Shown here piece by piece: positions 1 to 8,806 of a stretch of DNA of 64,000 nt. Origin of the DNA: CF-118 sp035934385 (GTDB lineage Bacteria; Chloroflexota; Dormibacteria; Dormibacterales; Dormibacteraceae); NCBI GenBank assembly GCA_035934385.1, contig DASYXY010000081.1, positions 1 to 64,000 of the forward strand. Reading direction: 5' to 3'. The translations under genes were made by a program, and so were the position numbers. Under the pieces are notes generated by a model. That model saw nothing but the letters and a program-made list of their open reading frames with translations, was not told the origin of the DNA and made no database searches. Within the stretch, counting starts at the first letter, position 1, and the number at the start of each line of letters is the position of its first letter.

Positions 1-1
1 G

Positions 2-391
2 GCCATGGAGGTGCTGCACATTCCAGAGGCACTCGTCCCGGGGCTGACGAAGGCCGACCTGGAGGACCACTCCTTCTACGAGCTGCTGGAGGAGCGGTAC
101 GGAATCGTGGTCGTCTCTGGCACCCAGAGCATCGAGCCCACAGTGACATCCGAGGAGGAGTCGGAGGTGCTTGGGGTGCCCCTGCACACGCCGGCATTTC
201 TGTTCGAGCGGACGACGCAGTCCGAGTCAGGGCGGATCGTCGAGTTCGTTCGCTCCATCTATCGAGGCGACCGCTACCGCCTGGTCGCCGACCTGACGCC
301 GCAGCGCAGCCGTAACGGCCGGCTGCGCGCGGCGGCAGCAAGAGTCCGCAACGGCGAAAGGCGCGCCGAATTCAAATCAGAGGGGGAATAG
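2..391 (+). CDS. GntR-family regulator, C-terminal UTRA domain (5' truncated by window edge)
   Basis: This is the C-terminal part of a GntR/HutC-type repressor. The visible residues match a UTRA effector domain: a VPLHTPAFLFERTT core followed by an EFVRSIYRGDRYR ending, typical of NagR/DasR-like regulators that bind phosphorylated amino sugars. The frame is open to the left edge, so the ATG at position 5 is probably internal and the DNA-binding winged helix lies outside the window. It ends 6 bp before the solute-binding protein gene. By context it should control the amino-sugar operon that follows; that role is inferred from position. The basic tail after residue ~100 is not part of the UTRA fold. 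Confidence 0.8.
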   Translation, partial: AMEVLHIPEALVPGLTKADLEDHSFYELLEERYGIVVVSGTQSIEPTVTSEEESEVLGVPLHTPAFLFERTTQSESGRIVEFVRSIYRGDRYRLVADLTPQRSRNGRLRAAAARVRNGERRAEFKSEGE

Positions 392-397
392 ACCCAT

Positions 398-1681
398 ATG
401 AATCCTAGGAAGCTCTTCGTGGTCGCGTTCGTCGCGGCCATCGCGGTCATCTCTGCGGCGTGTGGTTCGTCGTCCACCGCCACCAACCCGGCCAACCAGA
501 CCGGGACGCTCACGATCTGGCTCATGAACGGCAGCGCGCCCAAGAGCGTCGTCGACGGCGTGAACGCCGACTTCAACGCCAAGTATCCGAACGTCAAGGT
601 CGACGTTCAGATCCAGCAGTGGTCAGACGTGACGACCAAGCTCGACACCGCGTTCGGTGGCAGCGCGCCGCCCGACGTGATGGAGCTTGGCAACACGCTC
701 GTCGCGAAGTACGCTTCGGCCGGCGCACTCGCCGACATCAGCGGCCAGAAGTCGGGATTTGAGAACTCGGGCTCGTGGCTCCAGTCGCTCACCGACTCGT
801 GCACATTCCAGGGCAAGCTCTACTGCGTCCCCTACTACGCGGGCAGCCGCGCGGTCATCTACCGCAAGGACATGTTCGACGCGGCGGGCGCAACCGTTCC
901 CACCAGCATGGACGACCTCCTGACGGCCGGCCAGAAGCTGATGGCGAAGTACGGATCCGACTCCCGTTTCTCCGCGCTTTACTTCCCCGGCAAGTACTGG
1001 TACGCGGCGGCTCCGTTCGTCTGGGACTTTGGCGGTGACATCGCCACCCAGTCGGGCACCAAGTGGACCGGCGCGATCAACAACTCCAACTCGCAGCAGG
1101 GCCTCACGGTTCTGAAGAACCTGGTCAGCCAGCTCTCACGCGCCGACAAGACCGGCGACGAGTTGAAGCAGGACCAGGCCTTCGCCCAGGGTCACATCGC
1201 GATGATCATCGCGAACGGCTGGGAAGTCGGAGTCATCACCAGCTCCACCGGCGGCGACCCGTCGCTGCTTCCGAAGCTTGGTGCATTCCCAATCCCGAGC
1301 CACACAGCCGGCCAGACGGCGCCCGTGTTCCTCGGTGGATCTGACCTTGGCATCGCCGCCAAGAGCCAGCACCAGGACCTGGCGCGCGAGTGGATCAAGC
1401 TGCTCGGTGGCACCAAGTTCCAGAGCCAGATGGTGACCGTCGGCGGCGTCATCCCCAACACCACTTCACTCGTCAGCCTGTCGAGCGGGCTGCCGGCGAT
1501 CTTTGCGGCCGCCGCCAAGAACAGCCGGTTCACCCCCAACTCGCCGAACTGGGCCAACGTCGAGTCGGCCAACGTCCTTCAGGACATGCTCGTTGCGATC
1601 TTCACCGGGAGCTCGAGCATCCCCGACGCGACCAAGACGGCCAGTGACAAGATCACTCAGATACTGAACGCAGGCAGTTAG
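398..1681 (+). CDS. ABC transporter sugar-binding lipoprotein
   Basis: A family 1 extracellular solute-binding protein of 427 aa. It starts with a lipoprotein signal peptide (MNPRKLFVVAFVAAIAVISA) and a lipobox cysteine at about residue 22, followed by a Ser/Thr-rich linker and the mature domain from about residue 38 (GTLTIWLMNG). A GA-rich stretch (AGAGGGGGAA) precedes the ATG. The two permeases follow directly, but no ATPase is encoded here, so the importer probably shares an MsiK/MalK-type ATPase encoded elsewhere. The downstream NagZ/MurQ/NagA genes suggest that the ligand is a GlcNAc- or MurNAc-containing sugar; that specificity is inference. Confidence 0.9.
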   Translation: MNPRKLFVVAFVAAIAVISAACGSSSTATNPANQTGTLTIWLMNGSAPKSVVDGVNADFNAKYPNVKVDVQIQQWSDVTTKLDTAFGGSAPPDVMELGNTLVAKYASAGALADISGQKSGFENSGSWLQSLTDSCTFQGKLYCVPYYAGSRAVIYRKDMFDAAGATVPTSMDDLLTAGQKLMAKYGSDSRFSALYFPGKYWYAAAPFVWDFGGDIATQSGTKWTGAINNSNSQQGLTVLKNLVSQLSRADKTGDELKQDQAFAQGHIAMIIANGWEVGVITSSTGGDPSLLPKLGAFPIPSHTAGQTAPVFLGGSDLGIAAKSQHQDLAREWIKLLGGTKFQSQMVTVGGVIPNTTSLVSLSSGLPAIFAAAAKNSRFTPNSPNWANVESANVLQDMLVAIFTGSSSIPDATKTASDKITQILNAGS

Positions 1682-1707
1682 ACCAATCACATAAGGAGGA
1701 GGCTTCG

Positions 1708-2676
1708 ATGCGAGTGGCCGGGTCGTTGGACGCAGCTGCCAGGGCCCGGACTCGCTTAGGAGCCTCCTCTCTTCGTTCGATCGTGGCGCGCAAGGGCTTG
1801 CCGTACGCCCTGATCGCGCCGGCGACAGTGGTCATCCTCGGCGTCCTGGGCTGGCCGCTGCTCGACCTTCTTTACCTTTCGACCCAGCACTACGGGCTGC
1901 GGGAGCTGTTCCAGCACCAGGGCAGCTTCGTCGGGCTGCAGAACTTCGCGACCATCCTTTCAGACCCGCAGTTCAGATATGTCGTCGAGATCAGTCTCGT
2001 CTTCACCGCGGTCAACGTCGCGCTGTCGATGACGCTCGCGACGATCATCGCGCTGCTGATGGAGCGCGTCAGCTCCTTCGTCCGCGTGTTGCTCGGCGCC
2101 GGCCTCGTATTCGTCTGGGCCACCCCGGTGATCCCCGCCATCGACCTGTGGCAGTGGATGTTCGACTACGAGTTCGGCGTCATCAACTGGCTTCTGACCA
2201 GGATCGGCGCAGGCAACTACATCCATCACAACTGGTTCGAGAACCCGCTCCAGGGCTTCACCGTGATCACGGTCGTCGTGGTCTGGGGCGCGATCCCGTT
2301 CCTCGCACTCACCCTGCACGCGGGCCTCACGCAGGTGCCGAAGGAGCTGGTCGAGGCGGCTCAGATCGACGGCGCACGCGCCTGGCAGGTCTTCACGAAC
2401 GTCACCGTGCCGACGCTCAAGCCGCTGCTGCTCGTGCTGCTGAGCCTTTCGACCATATGGGACTTCCAGGTGTTCAACCAGGTTTGGGTCATGCTCAACC
2501 AGCGGCCCAACGAGAACTACTTCGTCATCTCGGTCTTCTCGTTCCAGGAGTCGTTCCGGGTAAGCCAGTTCGGCCTGGGCTCCGCCGTGGCGGTCGTGAT
2601 GGTGGTGCTGCTCATGATCATCTCGTTCTTCTACGTGCGCCAGACGGTGCGCAATATCAACGAGGCCGGCGCGTGA
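1708..2676 (+). CDS. ABC sugar transporter permease (MalF/UgpA type)
   Basis: An inner-membrane permease of 322 aa with six predicted membrane segments. The binding-protein-dependent transport signature for docking the ATPase is present at about residues 217-236 (EAAQIDGARAWQVFTNVTVP). A very strong Shine-Dalgarno, AAGGAGGAGG at 1693-1702, precedes the ATG. Its stop overlaps the GTG of the second permease by 4 bp (GTGA), so the two are translationally coupled. It pairs with the lipoprotein encoded just upstream to import a sugar. Confidence 0.9.
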   Translation: MRVAGSLDAAARARTRLGASSLRSIVARKGLPYALIAPATVVILGVLGWPLLDLLYLSTQHYGLRELFQHQGSFVGLQNFATILSDPQFRYVVEISLVFTAVNVALSMTLATIIALLMERVSSFVRVLLGAGLVFVWATPVIPAIDLWQWMFDYEFGVINWLLTRIGAGNYIHHNWFENPLQGFTVITVVVVWGAIPFLALTLHAGLTQVPKELVEAAQIDGARAWQVFTNVTVPTLKPLLLVLLSLSTIWDFQVFNQVWVMLNQRPNENYFVISVFSFQESFRVSQFGLGSAVAVVMVVLLMIISFFYVRQTVRNINEAGA

Positions 2677-3500
2677 GACGCACCGCGCTCCGCGTGTTCT
2701 ACGACGGGGCCGGGCTGCTCATCTTCGCCGTGATGATCTTCCCGATCTACTGGATGGTGACCACCGCGCTCAAGCCGGGCAAGGAGATCCTCAGCCTCGA
2801 CCCCTACTGGTTTCCAGCGCCGGTGACGTTCCAGAACTTCATCTCCGCGATGCAAGTGCCGTTCTTCTGGAACGACGTGGTGAACAGCCTGGTCGTGGTG
2901 CTGACGGTCGTCGGCATCTCGATCGTGGTCTCGTTCCTCGCGGCCGTTGCCGTCGCGCGGTTCGGGTTCCGTGGACGTACCGCGTTCATCGTCATGGTGA
3001 TCGGCGTGCAGATGGTTCCCCTCAACGCGCTCGTGATCCCCATCTATCTGCTGCTCGATTCCGTGAACCAGGTCGACAGCCTGCTAGGAGTCATCGCCTA
3101 CTACATGGCGGTCGTGCTGCCCTTCATGGTCTGGACGCTTCGCGGTTTCGTTCACAACATCCCGACCGATCTCGAGGAGGCGGCGATGACCGACGGTGCG
3201 TCGCGGGTGGGCGCGTTCATGCGCATCGTCTTCCCGCTGGTCGCCCCCGGGCTGGTCGCCACTGCGATCTTCGGGTTCATCCAGGCGTGGAACGAGTACA
3301 TCATCGCCTACGTCCTGCTGAGCAGCTCGTCGAAGCAGACGCTGACGATCTGGCTCGCATCCTTCACCACGCAGCACGGCACCGACTGGGGCGGGCTGAT
3401 GGCAGGCGCCACACTGACCAGCCTGCCCGTTGTGGTCTTCTTCCTTCTGGTGCAGGGGCGGGTCACGGGTGGACTGACCGCGGGCGCGGTGAAGGGGTGA
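2673..3500 (+). CDS. ABC sugar transporter permease (MalG/UgpE type)
   Basis: The second permease of the importer, 275 aa. The N-terminal membrane segment (LLIFAVMIFPIYWMVTTALK) is typical of MalG/UgpE proteins, and the EAA loop (EEAAMTDGASRVGAFMRIVF) is in the C-terminal half. The GTG start overlaps the preceding stop (GTGA). Its own stop again overlaps the GTG of nagZ by 4 bp. It should form the translocation pore together with the other permease. Confidence 0.9.
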   Translation: MRRTALRVFYDGAGLLIFAVMIFPIYWMVTTALKPGKEILSLDPYWFPAPVTFQNFISAMQVPFFWNDVVNSLVVVLTVVGISIVVSFLAAVAVARFGFRGRTAFIVMVIGVQMVPLNALVIPIYLLLDSVNQVDSLLGVIAYYMAVVLPFMVWTLRGFVHNIPTDLEEAAMTDGASRVGAFMRIVFPLVAPGLVATAIFGFIQAWNEYIIAYVLLSSSSKQTLTIWLASFTTQHGTDWGGLMAGATLTSLPVVVFFLLVQGRVTGGLTAGAVKG

Positions 3501-4915
3501 CCCGCTCGGTCGAAGGCGCCGCGCTGCGATGCCTGCTTCCAGGATTCGTCGGCACCTCGGCGCCCGACTGGGTGCTGCGCCGCGCGGCCGACGGCCTCGG
3601 CGGCGTGTGCTTGTACGCGCGCAACATCACCTCGCCGGACCAGCTGGAGAAGCTGTGCCGCCGGCTGCACGCCGAGAACCCTGGTCTGATCATCGCCATC
3701 GACGAGGAAGGCGGTGACGTCACGCGCCTCGAGGCCGCGACCGGAAGCTCCTACCCCGGCAACCTCGCGCTCGGCGCGGCGGGCGACGTCGACCTGACCC
3801 GCTCGGTTGCGCGCGCGATCGGCCTCGAGCTCGCGACGGCCGGCATCGACCTGGATCTCGCGCCCGACGCGGACGTCAACAGCAACGCGGCCAACCCCGT
3901 CATCGGCGTGCGATCTTTCGGCTCCGAGCCCGGGGCGGTCGCCGCCCACACGGCGGCGTGGATCCACGGCCTTCAGTCGGCCGGCGTGGCCGCCTGCGTG
4001 AAGCACTTTCCCGGGCATGGCGACACCTCGGTGGACTCGCACGTCGCGCTCCCGGTTGTCGGCGCCGACCCGCGCGACGGCGCGCTGCGGCCCTTCGAGG
4101 CGGCGATCGCGGCCGGCGTGCGTGCGGTGATGAGCGCGCATATCGTCGCCCCGTCCCTTGGTCGCCTGCCTGCCACCGTCAGCCGGCCGATCATGACCGG
4201 ACTGCTTCGAGAGGAGCTCGGTTTCCGGGGCCTGAGCGTGACCGACGGGCTGGAGATGAAGGCGATCGCGGACATCTCGGCAGGGGCCGTGCAGTCCCTG
4301 GAGGCCGGCTGCGACCTGCTCTGCATCGGCGGCGGCCTGGCCGACGAGGACGTCGTCATCGAGTTGCATCGGGCGATCGTCGCCGCTGTCTCCGGCGCAC
4401 GTCTGCAGGAGGCAGCGGATCGGGTTGACGCTCTTGCGGAATGGCGAGCTGCCCATCCCGCGCCGGCCGACGCACCCGATCGCACGGTCGGGCTCGCGGC
4501 CGCGCGCAGAGCGCTCCGCGTCGAAGGCGACCTGCGCGTCGGCGACGATGTGGTCGTGGTCCAGCTGAGCCCGGAAAGCTCGATGGCGTCGGGCCTGATC
4601 CCATGGGGGCTCGCGGAGCCTCTGGCCGGCCGAGGGGCGAGGGTGACGAAGTTCGAGTACTCCGACGGACCCATCGACCTCGACCCGATCGCGCGCAAGG
4701 CGGGCGGACGCAGCCTGGTGGTCACCGTGCGGAACCTCCACCGTCACGAGTGGCAGCAAGAGGCGGCCGCGGCGCTGCTCGGTATGCGGCCCGACTCGGT
4801 GGTGGTCGAGATGGGTCTGCCGGCATGCAGGCCGGCGGGTGCGACCAGGTACATCACCACAAGCGGCGCCGCGCGCGTGTGCGCAATCGCGGCGGCCGAG
4901 GTGATGAGGCCGTGA
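3497..4915 (+). CDS. nagZ: Beta-N-acetylglucosaminidase, GH3 family (NagZ-like)
   Basis: A 472-aa GH3 glycosidase. The NagZ hallmark KHFPGHGDTSVDSH starts at about residue 169 and supplies the Asp/His acid-base loop. The catalytic nucleophile is Asp250 in SVTDGLEMK. It should remove terminal GlcNAc from muropeptide or chito-oligosaccharide fragments. There is no signal peptide, so it is cytoplasmic and acts after uptake. It is longer than Gram-negative NagZ (about 340 aa) because of a C-terminal extension from about residue 330, as in Gram-positive members. It starts with GTG overlapping the permease stop and ends overlapping murQ by 4 bp. Confidence 0.88.
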   Translation: MTRSVEGAALRCLLPGFVGTSAPDWVLRRAADGLGGVCLYARNITSPDQLEKLCRRLHAENPGLIIAIDEEGGDVTRLEAATGSSYPGNLALGAAGDVDLTRSVARAIGLELATAGIDLDLAPDADVNSNAANPVIGVRSFGSEPGAVAAHTAAWIHGLQSAGVAACVKHFPGHGDTSVDSHVALPVVGADPRDGALRPFEAAIAAGVRAVMSAHIVAPSLGRLPATVSRPIMTGLLREELGFRGLSVTDGLEMKAIADISAGAVQSLEAGCDLLCIGGGLADEDVVIELHRAIVAAVSGARLQEAADRVDALAEWRAAHPAPADAPDRTVGLAAARRALRVEGDLRVGDDVVVVQLSPESSMASGLIPWGLAEPLAGRGARVTKFEYSDGPIDLDPIARKAGGRSLVVTVRNLHRHEWQQEAAAALLGMRPDSVVVEMGLPACRPAGATRYITTSGAARVCAIAAAEVMRP

Positions 4916-5769
4916 GCGAAGACGTCCACCCGCAGTGGGACAGGCTGGACGCGATGAGCACGCGGGACCTGGTCGGGCTCATGCAGGCCGAGGACCTGCG
5001 CGCTGTCGAGGCCGTGGCGGCGCACGTCGACCGCATCGCCGACGCCATCGAGGCGATCGCTTCGCGCATTCGCGGCGGCGGAACGCTGCACTACTTCGGG
5101 GCGGGTACGAGCGGCCGCATCGCGGAGCTCGACGCGGCGGAGATCGCGCCGACCTTTGGCGTCGATGCAGTCGCCGCGCATGCGGCCGGCGACGGCGCGG
5201 CCGAGGACGACGCGGAGAAAGGTACGAGCGACGCGCAAGCCGCGGGGCTCACGGCGGGGGACGTGGTGCTCGGCGTGAGCGCGTCAGGCAGCACCGCTTA
5301 CGTGTTGGCGGCGGTGCGCGTGGCGCGCGCGCACGGAGCCATGGTCATCGGCCTCAGCTGCGCTGCCCATTCGCAGCTCAGCGAGCTTGCGGATGTTGCG
5401 ATCGAGATCGAGACCGGCCCGGAGGTCATCGCGGGATCGACGCGGCTCAAGTCGGGCACCGTACAGAAGGTCGTCCTGAACATGATCAGCACCGGTGTCT
5501 TCGTGAAGCTGGGTCACACGTATCGAGGGCGAATGACCGGCGTCGTTGCCGCCAACGCTAAGCAGCATCGGCGTGCCGTGAAGCTGATACACGACCTGAC
5601 CGGAGTGCCCGCCGCCGACGCCGAGATCGCGCTGGTGTCTGCCGGCGGAAGCGCCAAGGCCGCGGTGCTGATGCTCCGCCGCAAGCTCGGCGCGGATGAG
5701 GCCGCGGCGCGCCTTCACGAGCATGACGGCGACCTTGCGGCGGCGCTCGGTGAGAGGGCGCACGCGTGA
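4912..5769 (+). CDS. murQ: N-acetylmuramic acid 6-phosphate etherase
   Basis: MurQ cleaves the lactyl ether of MurNAc-6-phosphate to give GlcNAc-6-phosphate and D-lactate. The 285-aa protein has the family SIS domain with the phosphosugar loop GAGTSGRIAELDAAE near residues 65-79, a second loop SASGSTAYV, and NGxG-like C-terminal helices. Its presence shows that the operon handles MurNAc, i.e. peptidoglycan sugars, and not only chitin. The GTG start and the stop are both in 4-bp overlaps with neighbours. The product feeds NagA directly. Confidence 0.92.
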   Translation: MSEDVHPQWDRLDAMSTRDLVGLMQAEDLRAVEAVAAHVDRIADAIEAIASRIRGGGTLHYFGAGTSGRIAELDAAEIAPTFGVDAVAAHAAGDGAAEDDAEKGTSDAQAAGLTAGDVVLGVSASGSTAYVLAAVRVARAHGAMVIGLSCAAHSQLSELADVAIEIETGPEVIAGSTRLKSGTVQKVVLNMISTGVFVKLGHTYRGRMTGVVAANAKQHRRAVKLIHDLTGVPAADAEIALVSAGGSAKAAVLMLRRKLGADEAAARLHEHDGDLAAALGERAHA

Positions 5770-6887
5770 AGACGCTCTTCCGCGGTGCAGTCCACGGCGT
5801 GCCGGCGGCGGACGGTGTCCTGACCGACGGCGCGGTGATCGCGTGGGTGGGCAAGGGCTCGCCGCCGGAAAGGCCGGACGAGGAGATCGTCCTGGATGGG
5901 GGAGAGCTGCTGGCCCCGGGGTTCATCGACCTGCAGGTGAACGGCTTCCGCGGGCGAGACGCCGCCGAGGGCGGCGACGCCATCGCCGCCATCTCGGCCG
6001 CGCTTCCCTCCACCGGTGTCACCGCCTTCCTGCCCACCCTAATCTCATCGCCCGTGGCGGCGGGGGCTGAGTTTGCAGGCGCCGTCGCCACCGCCGAGGA
6101 GCTCGGCGCGAGAGTTCTCGGCGCCCACATCGAAGGTCCGTTCATCAACCCGTCGTTTCGCGGCGCTCACGACCCCGACCTTCTCGCGGTGCCGACCACA
6201 GCGCAGGTCGAGGTCATCGCCCGGGCCAAACCGCGGCTTGTGACGCTCGCGCCCGAGCTGCCGGGCGGGCTGGAGGCCATCGTGCGACTCCGGCGCGCGG
6301 GCGTCATCGTGAGCGCCGGGCACACCGGGGCAGACTTCGACCAGGGACGCAAGGCGGTCGACGCCGGGGTCCGGTTCGGGACACACGTGTTCAACGCGAT
6401 GCCGCCCATCCACCACCGGCGCCCAGGAATCGCGCTGGCCCTGATGCTCGACCGGCGCGTCACCGTCGGGCTCATCGCCGACGGCGAGCATGTTCATCCG
6501 GCCGTGATCCGCGAGCTGCTGGCCGTCAAAGGGCCGGCGCGCATCGCCTTGACGACCGATCAGACCGCCGCGGCGGGTGCCGGCGCCGGCAGCTTCGCGC
6601 TGTCCGGCCGCACGGTCGTGAGCGACGGGACCGTGGTGCGCCTCGAAGACGGCACGCTCGCCGGCAGCGCCTCGACCATGGAGGACCTGGTCCGCAGGTC
6701 CGTGGCGATCCCCGGAATGAGCCTCGCGCGAGTCGTGAGCATGGCCACGGCCGTTCCCGCGCGCGTGCTGGGCGAGAAGCTCCTCGGGCGCATCGGAGTC
6801 GGCGCGTGCGCGGACCTCGTCCTCCTCGATCACGAGCAGCGTGTTCGGCTGACGATGGTCGCGGGCCGCGTGAGGTTCCGGCGATGA
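5766..6887 (+). CDS. nagA: N-acetylglucosamine-6-phosphate deacetylase
   Basis: A 373-aa amidohydrolase-fold enzyme producing glucosamine-6-phosphate and acetate. Visible active-site elements are GAHIEGPFINPSFRGAH (metal-binding Glu), SAGHTGAD, HVFNAMPPIHHR (substrate/metal His) and the catalytic Asp in LTTDQTAAAG. The N-terminal small beta-domain is short but complete. Start GTG overlaps the murQ stop and the end overlaps the next ATG (ATGA). It sits between the two SIS-domain genes in the expected pathway order. Confidence 0.93.
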   Translation: MKTLFRGAVHGVPAADGVLTDGAVIAWVGKGSPPERPDEEIVLDGGELLAPGFIDLQVNGFRGRDAAEGGDAIAAISAALPSTGVTAFLPTLISSPVAAGAEFAGAVATAEELGARVLGAHIEGPFINPSFRGAHDPDLLAVPTTAQVEVIARAKPRLVTLAPELPGGLEAIVRLRRAGVIVSAGHTGADFDQGRKAVDAGVRFGTHVFNAMPPIHHRRPGIALALMLDRRVTVGLIADGEHVHPAVIRELLAVKGPARIALTTDQTAAAGAGAGSFALSGRTVVSDGTVVRLEDGTLAGSASTMEDLVRRSVAIPGMSLARVVSMATAVPARVLGEKLLGRIGVGACADLVLLDHEQRVRLTMVAGRVRFRR

Positions 6888-7918
6888 GCCGCTTTCGTGA
6901 CGAGATCGCCCAGGAGCCCGACCTGGCCGCGCGCCTCATCGAGTCCTCCGAGGACGCTGTCCAGGCGATCGCGAAGGCGTTCAAGAGCCGCAAGGTGCGC
7001 GGCTTCGTGATCGCTGCGCGAGGCAGCTCTGATCACGCCGCCGACTACGCGCGCTACCTGTTCGGCCGCAGGCAGCATGCGCTCGTCTCACTCGCCGCCC
7101 CTTCGATGTTCACCCACTACGCCAGCCCGCCGAGCCTCGAGGGCCAGTGCGTGATCGGGATCTCACAGTCGGGCGCGTCGCCGGACGTGATCGCGGTCAT
7201 CGAGGAGGCCAAGCGGCAGGGCGCGATGTCGGTTGCGATCACCAACGCGGAGCAGTCGCCGCTGGCGGCGGCGGCCGAGTTCGTGCTGCCGATGCTCGCC
7301 GGTCCTGAGCTGAGCGTGCCCGCCTCGAAGACCTACCTGACCAGCCTGGTAGTTCTCGCCCTGCTTTCAGCCGCCATCACGCCGGACCGCGATTTCGAGC
7401 AGGGCCTCGCCATGCTGCCCGTCAAGCTTCGCGACGCGTTCAGCGCCGAGCCGGAAGTGGCGCGGATCGCGCACGTGGTCACGGGGCCGCGGGCGATCGT
7501 GCTCGCGCGCGGCTTCAACCTTTGCACGGCCGAGGAGATCGCGCTCAAGCTGACCGAGACGAGCTATGTGCTGGCCCGCGCGTGGTCGATCGCTGACTTC
7601 GTGCACGGCCCGGTCGCGGTGGTGGAGGCAGGCTTCCCGGTGCTGCTGGTCGGCGCGGGTGGATCCGTGGCGGCGGACGTCGACGCCATCGCGGCGCGGC
7701 TCTCCGAATACGGGTGCACATGCGTTGGCCTGTTCGACGCCGCCTCCGCTCCGCTCGACGAGAAATCTTCGGTCCGCATCGACAGCGGGCTGCCCGAAGA
7801 GCTCACGCCGATGACGCTCATCCTGCTCGGCCAGCTGCTCGCGAACCAGGTCGCGCTGGCGCGGGGGGTGGATCCCGACGCTCCGCGCGCGCTGCACAAG
7901 GTCACCCGGACCTGGTGA
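6884..7918 (+). CDS. Double-SIS-domain sugar isomerase/deaminase (GlmS-C / NagB-II-like)
   Basis: A 344-aa protein with two SIS domains and no glutaminase domain: SIS-1 has AARGSSDHAADYARYLF and GISQSGASPDV, SIS-2 has LARGFNLCTAEEIALKL and a C-terminal ALHKVTRTW tail of the GlmS type. Such stand-alone forms (NagB-II, AgaS, GamA-like) deaminate glucosamine-6-phosphate to fructose-6-phosphate. That activity would complete the pathway after NagA, since no NagB of the classical fold is present here. Exact substrate is inferred from neighbours. Confidence 0.85.
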   Translation: MSRFRDEIAQEPDLAARLIESSEDAVQAIAKAFKSRKVRGFVIAARGSSDHAADYARYLFGRRQHALVSLAAPSMFTHYASPPSLEGQCVIGISQSGASPDVIAVIEEAKRQGAMSVAITNAEQSPLAAAAEFVLPMLAGPELSVPASKTYLTSLVVLALLSAAITPDRDFEQGLAMLPVKLRDAFSAEPEVARIAHVVTGPRAIVLARGFNLCTAEEIALKLTETSYVLARAWSIADFVHGPVAVVEAGFPVLLVGAGGSVAADVDAIAARLSEYGCTCVGLFDAASAPLDEKSSVRIDSGLPEELTPMTLILLGQLLANQVALARGVDPDAPRALHKVTRTW

Positions 7919-8790
7919 GCCCGGGCGCGGACGCGCCTCTCGTCCTCGGTCTCGACATCGGGGGCAGCTCGAGCCGCGGGCGGCTGTCCGAAGGCGGTCG
8001 GATCGTGGCCGAGGCCACCGCGCCTGGCGCCAACGTCGCGCTGATCGATGCCGGCGTGGTCGAGGAACGGCTGACCTCGCTGGTCGAGCAGCTTGGGTCG
8101 CCGCATCCGGCGACCTGCTGCGCGGGCGCCGCCGGCGCCGAGGTCCCCGCCGGCAAACGCCGCCTCGAAGATCTTCTCGCCAAGCTGCTGCCCGGCGCGC
8201 AAGTGCTGGTCGTGCACGACACCAGGCTCATCCTTGCCGCCGCGGGCCAGGACGTCGGAATCGCGCTGATCGCCGGTACGGGATCGGTGGCGTACGCGCG
8301 CAACGATGATGGCGACGAGGCGCGCGCCGGCGGATGGGGATGGATGCTCGGTGACGAAGGCAGCGGAGCGTGGCTCGTGCGCGAAGCGCTGCGCGAGCTC
8401 ATGCGCCGCCGCGAGGAAGGCCACCAGCTCAGCGTGCTTGGGGAGCGGATGCTCGTCGCCACCGAAAGCGACGACCTGCTCGAGACCATATCGAAGGTCC
8501 AGCTCTATCACGAGGCGGGGCAGTGGGCGGCGCTCGCAAGCGTGGTGTTCGAGTCGATGGCGCTCGATGCAGGCGCCGCGCGCATCATCGACAGCGCCGC
8601 GGACGCGCTCGCCTCGCTCGCGCTGCGCGCGGGGGCGAAGGTCGGGGTGGACGGCCCAGTCGTAATGGCGGGCGGCCTGCTCACCAACTTTCCGGAGCTG
8701 GCGGCGAGGGTGGAGGCGAGGGTCGGTTCGGCAGGCGTGCTTGACCAGGAGCCGGTCGCGGGGGCGGTCCGCATCGCGGAATCGCTCTAG
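7915..8790 (+). CDS. BadF/BadG/BcrA-type sugar kinase (GlcNAc/MurNAc kinase candidate)
   Basis: A 291-aa ASKHA-fold kinase. Phosphate loop LGLDIGGSSSRGRL is at the N terminus, then the catalytic Asp in VVHDTRLIL, the second phosphate loop IAGTGSVAYARN, and the GGWGWMLGDEGSGAWLVREAL motif characteristic of eukaryotic-type GlcNAc kinases and MurK. It should phosphorylate imported GlcNAc and/or MurNAc, supplying NagA and MurQ. GTG start overlaps the SIS gene stop. It is the last gene of the operon; a new promoter-like box for dacA-like follows within 4 bp. Confidence 0.85.
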   Translation: MSPGADAPLVLGLDIGGSSSRGRLSEGGRIVAEATAPGANVALIDAGVVEERLTSLVEQLGSPHPATCCAGAAGAEVPAGKRRLEDLLAKLLPGAQVLVVHDTRLILAAAGQDVGIALIAGTGSVAYARNDDGDEARAGGWGWMLGDEGSGAWLVREALRELMRRREEGHQLSVLGERMLVATESDDLLETISKVQLYHEAGQWAALASVVFESMALDAGAARIIDSAADALASLALRAGAKVGVDGPVVMAGGLLTNFPELAARVEARVGSAGVLDQEPVAGAVRIAESL

Positions 8791-8793
8791 ACG

Positions 8794-8799
8794 TATGTT
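8794..8799 (+). promoter_or_regulatory. TANNNT -10 box for the D,D-carboxypeptidase gene
   Basis: TATGTT lies 7 nt before the ATG at 8807 and there is no Shine-Dalgarno. A transcript starting about 7 nt after the box would begin at or next to the ATG. It matches the arrangement seen at more than ten other loci here. Confidence 0.5.
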
Positions 8800-8806
8800 C
8801 TAGGCG

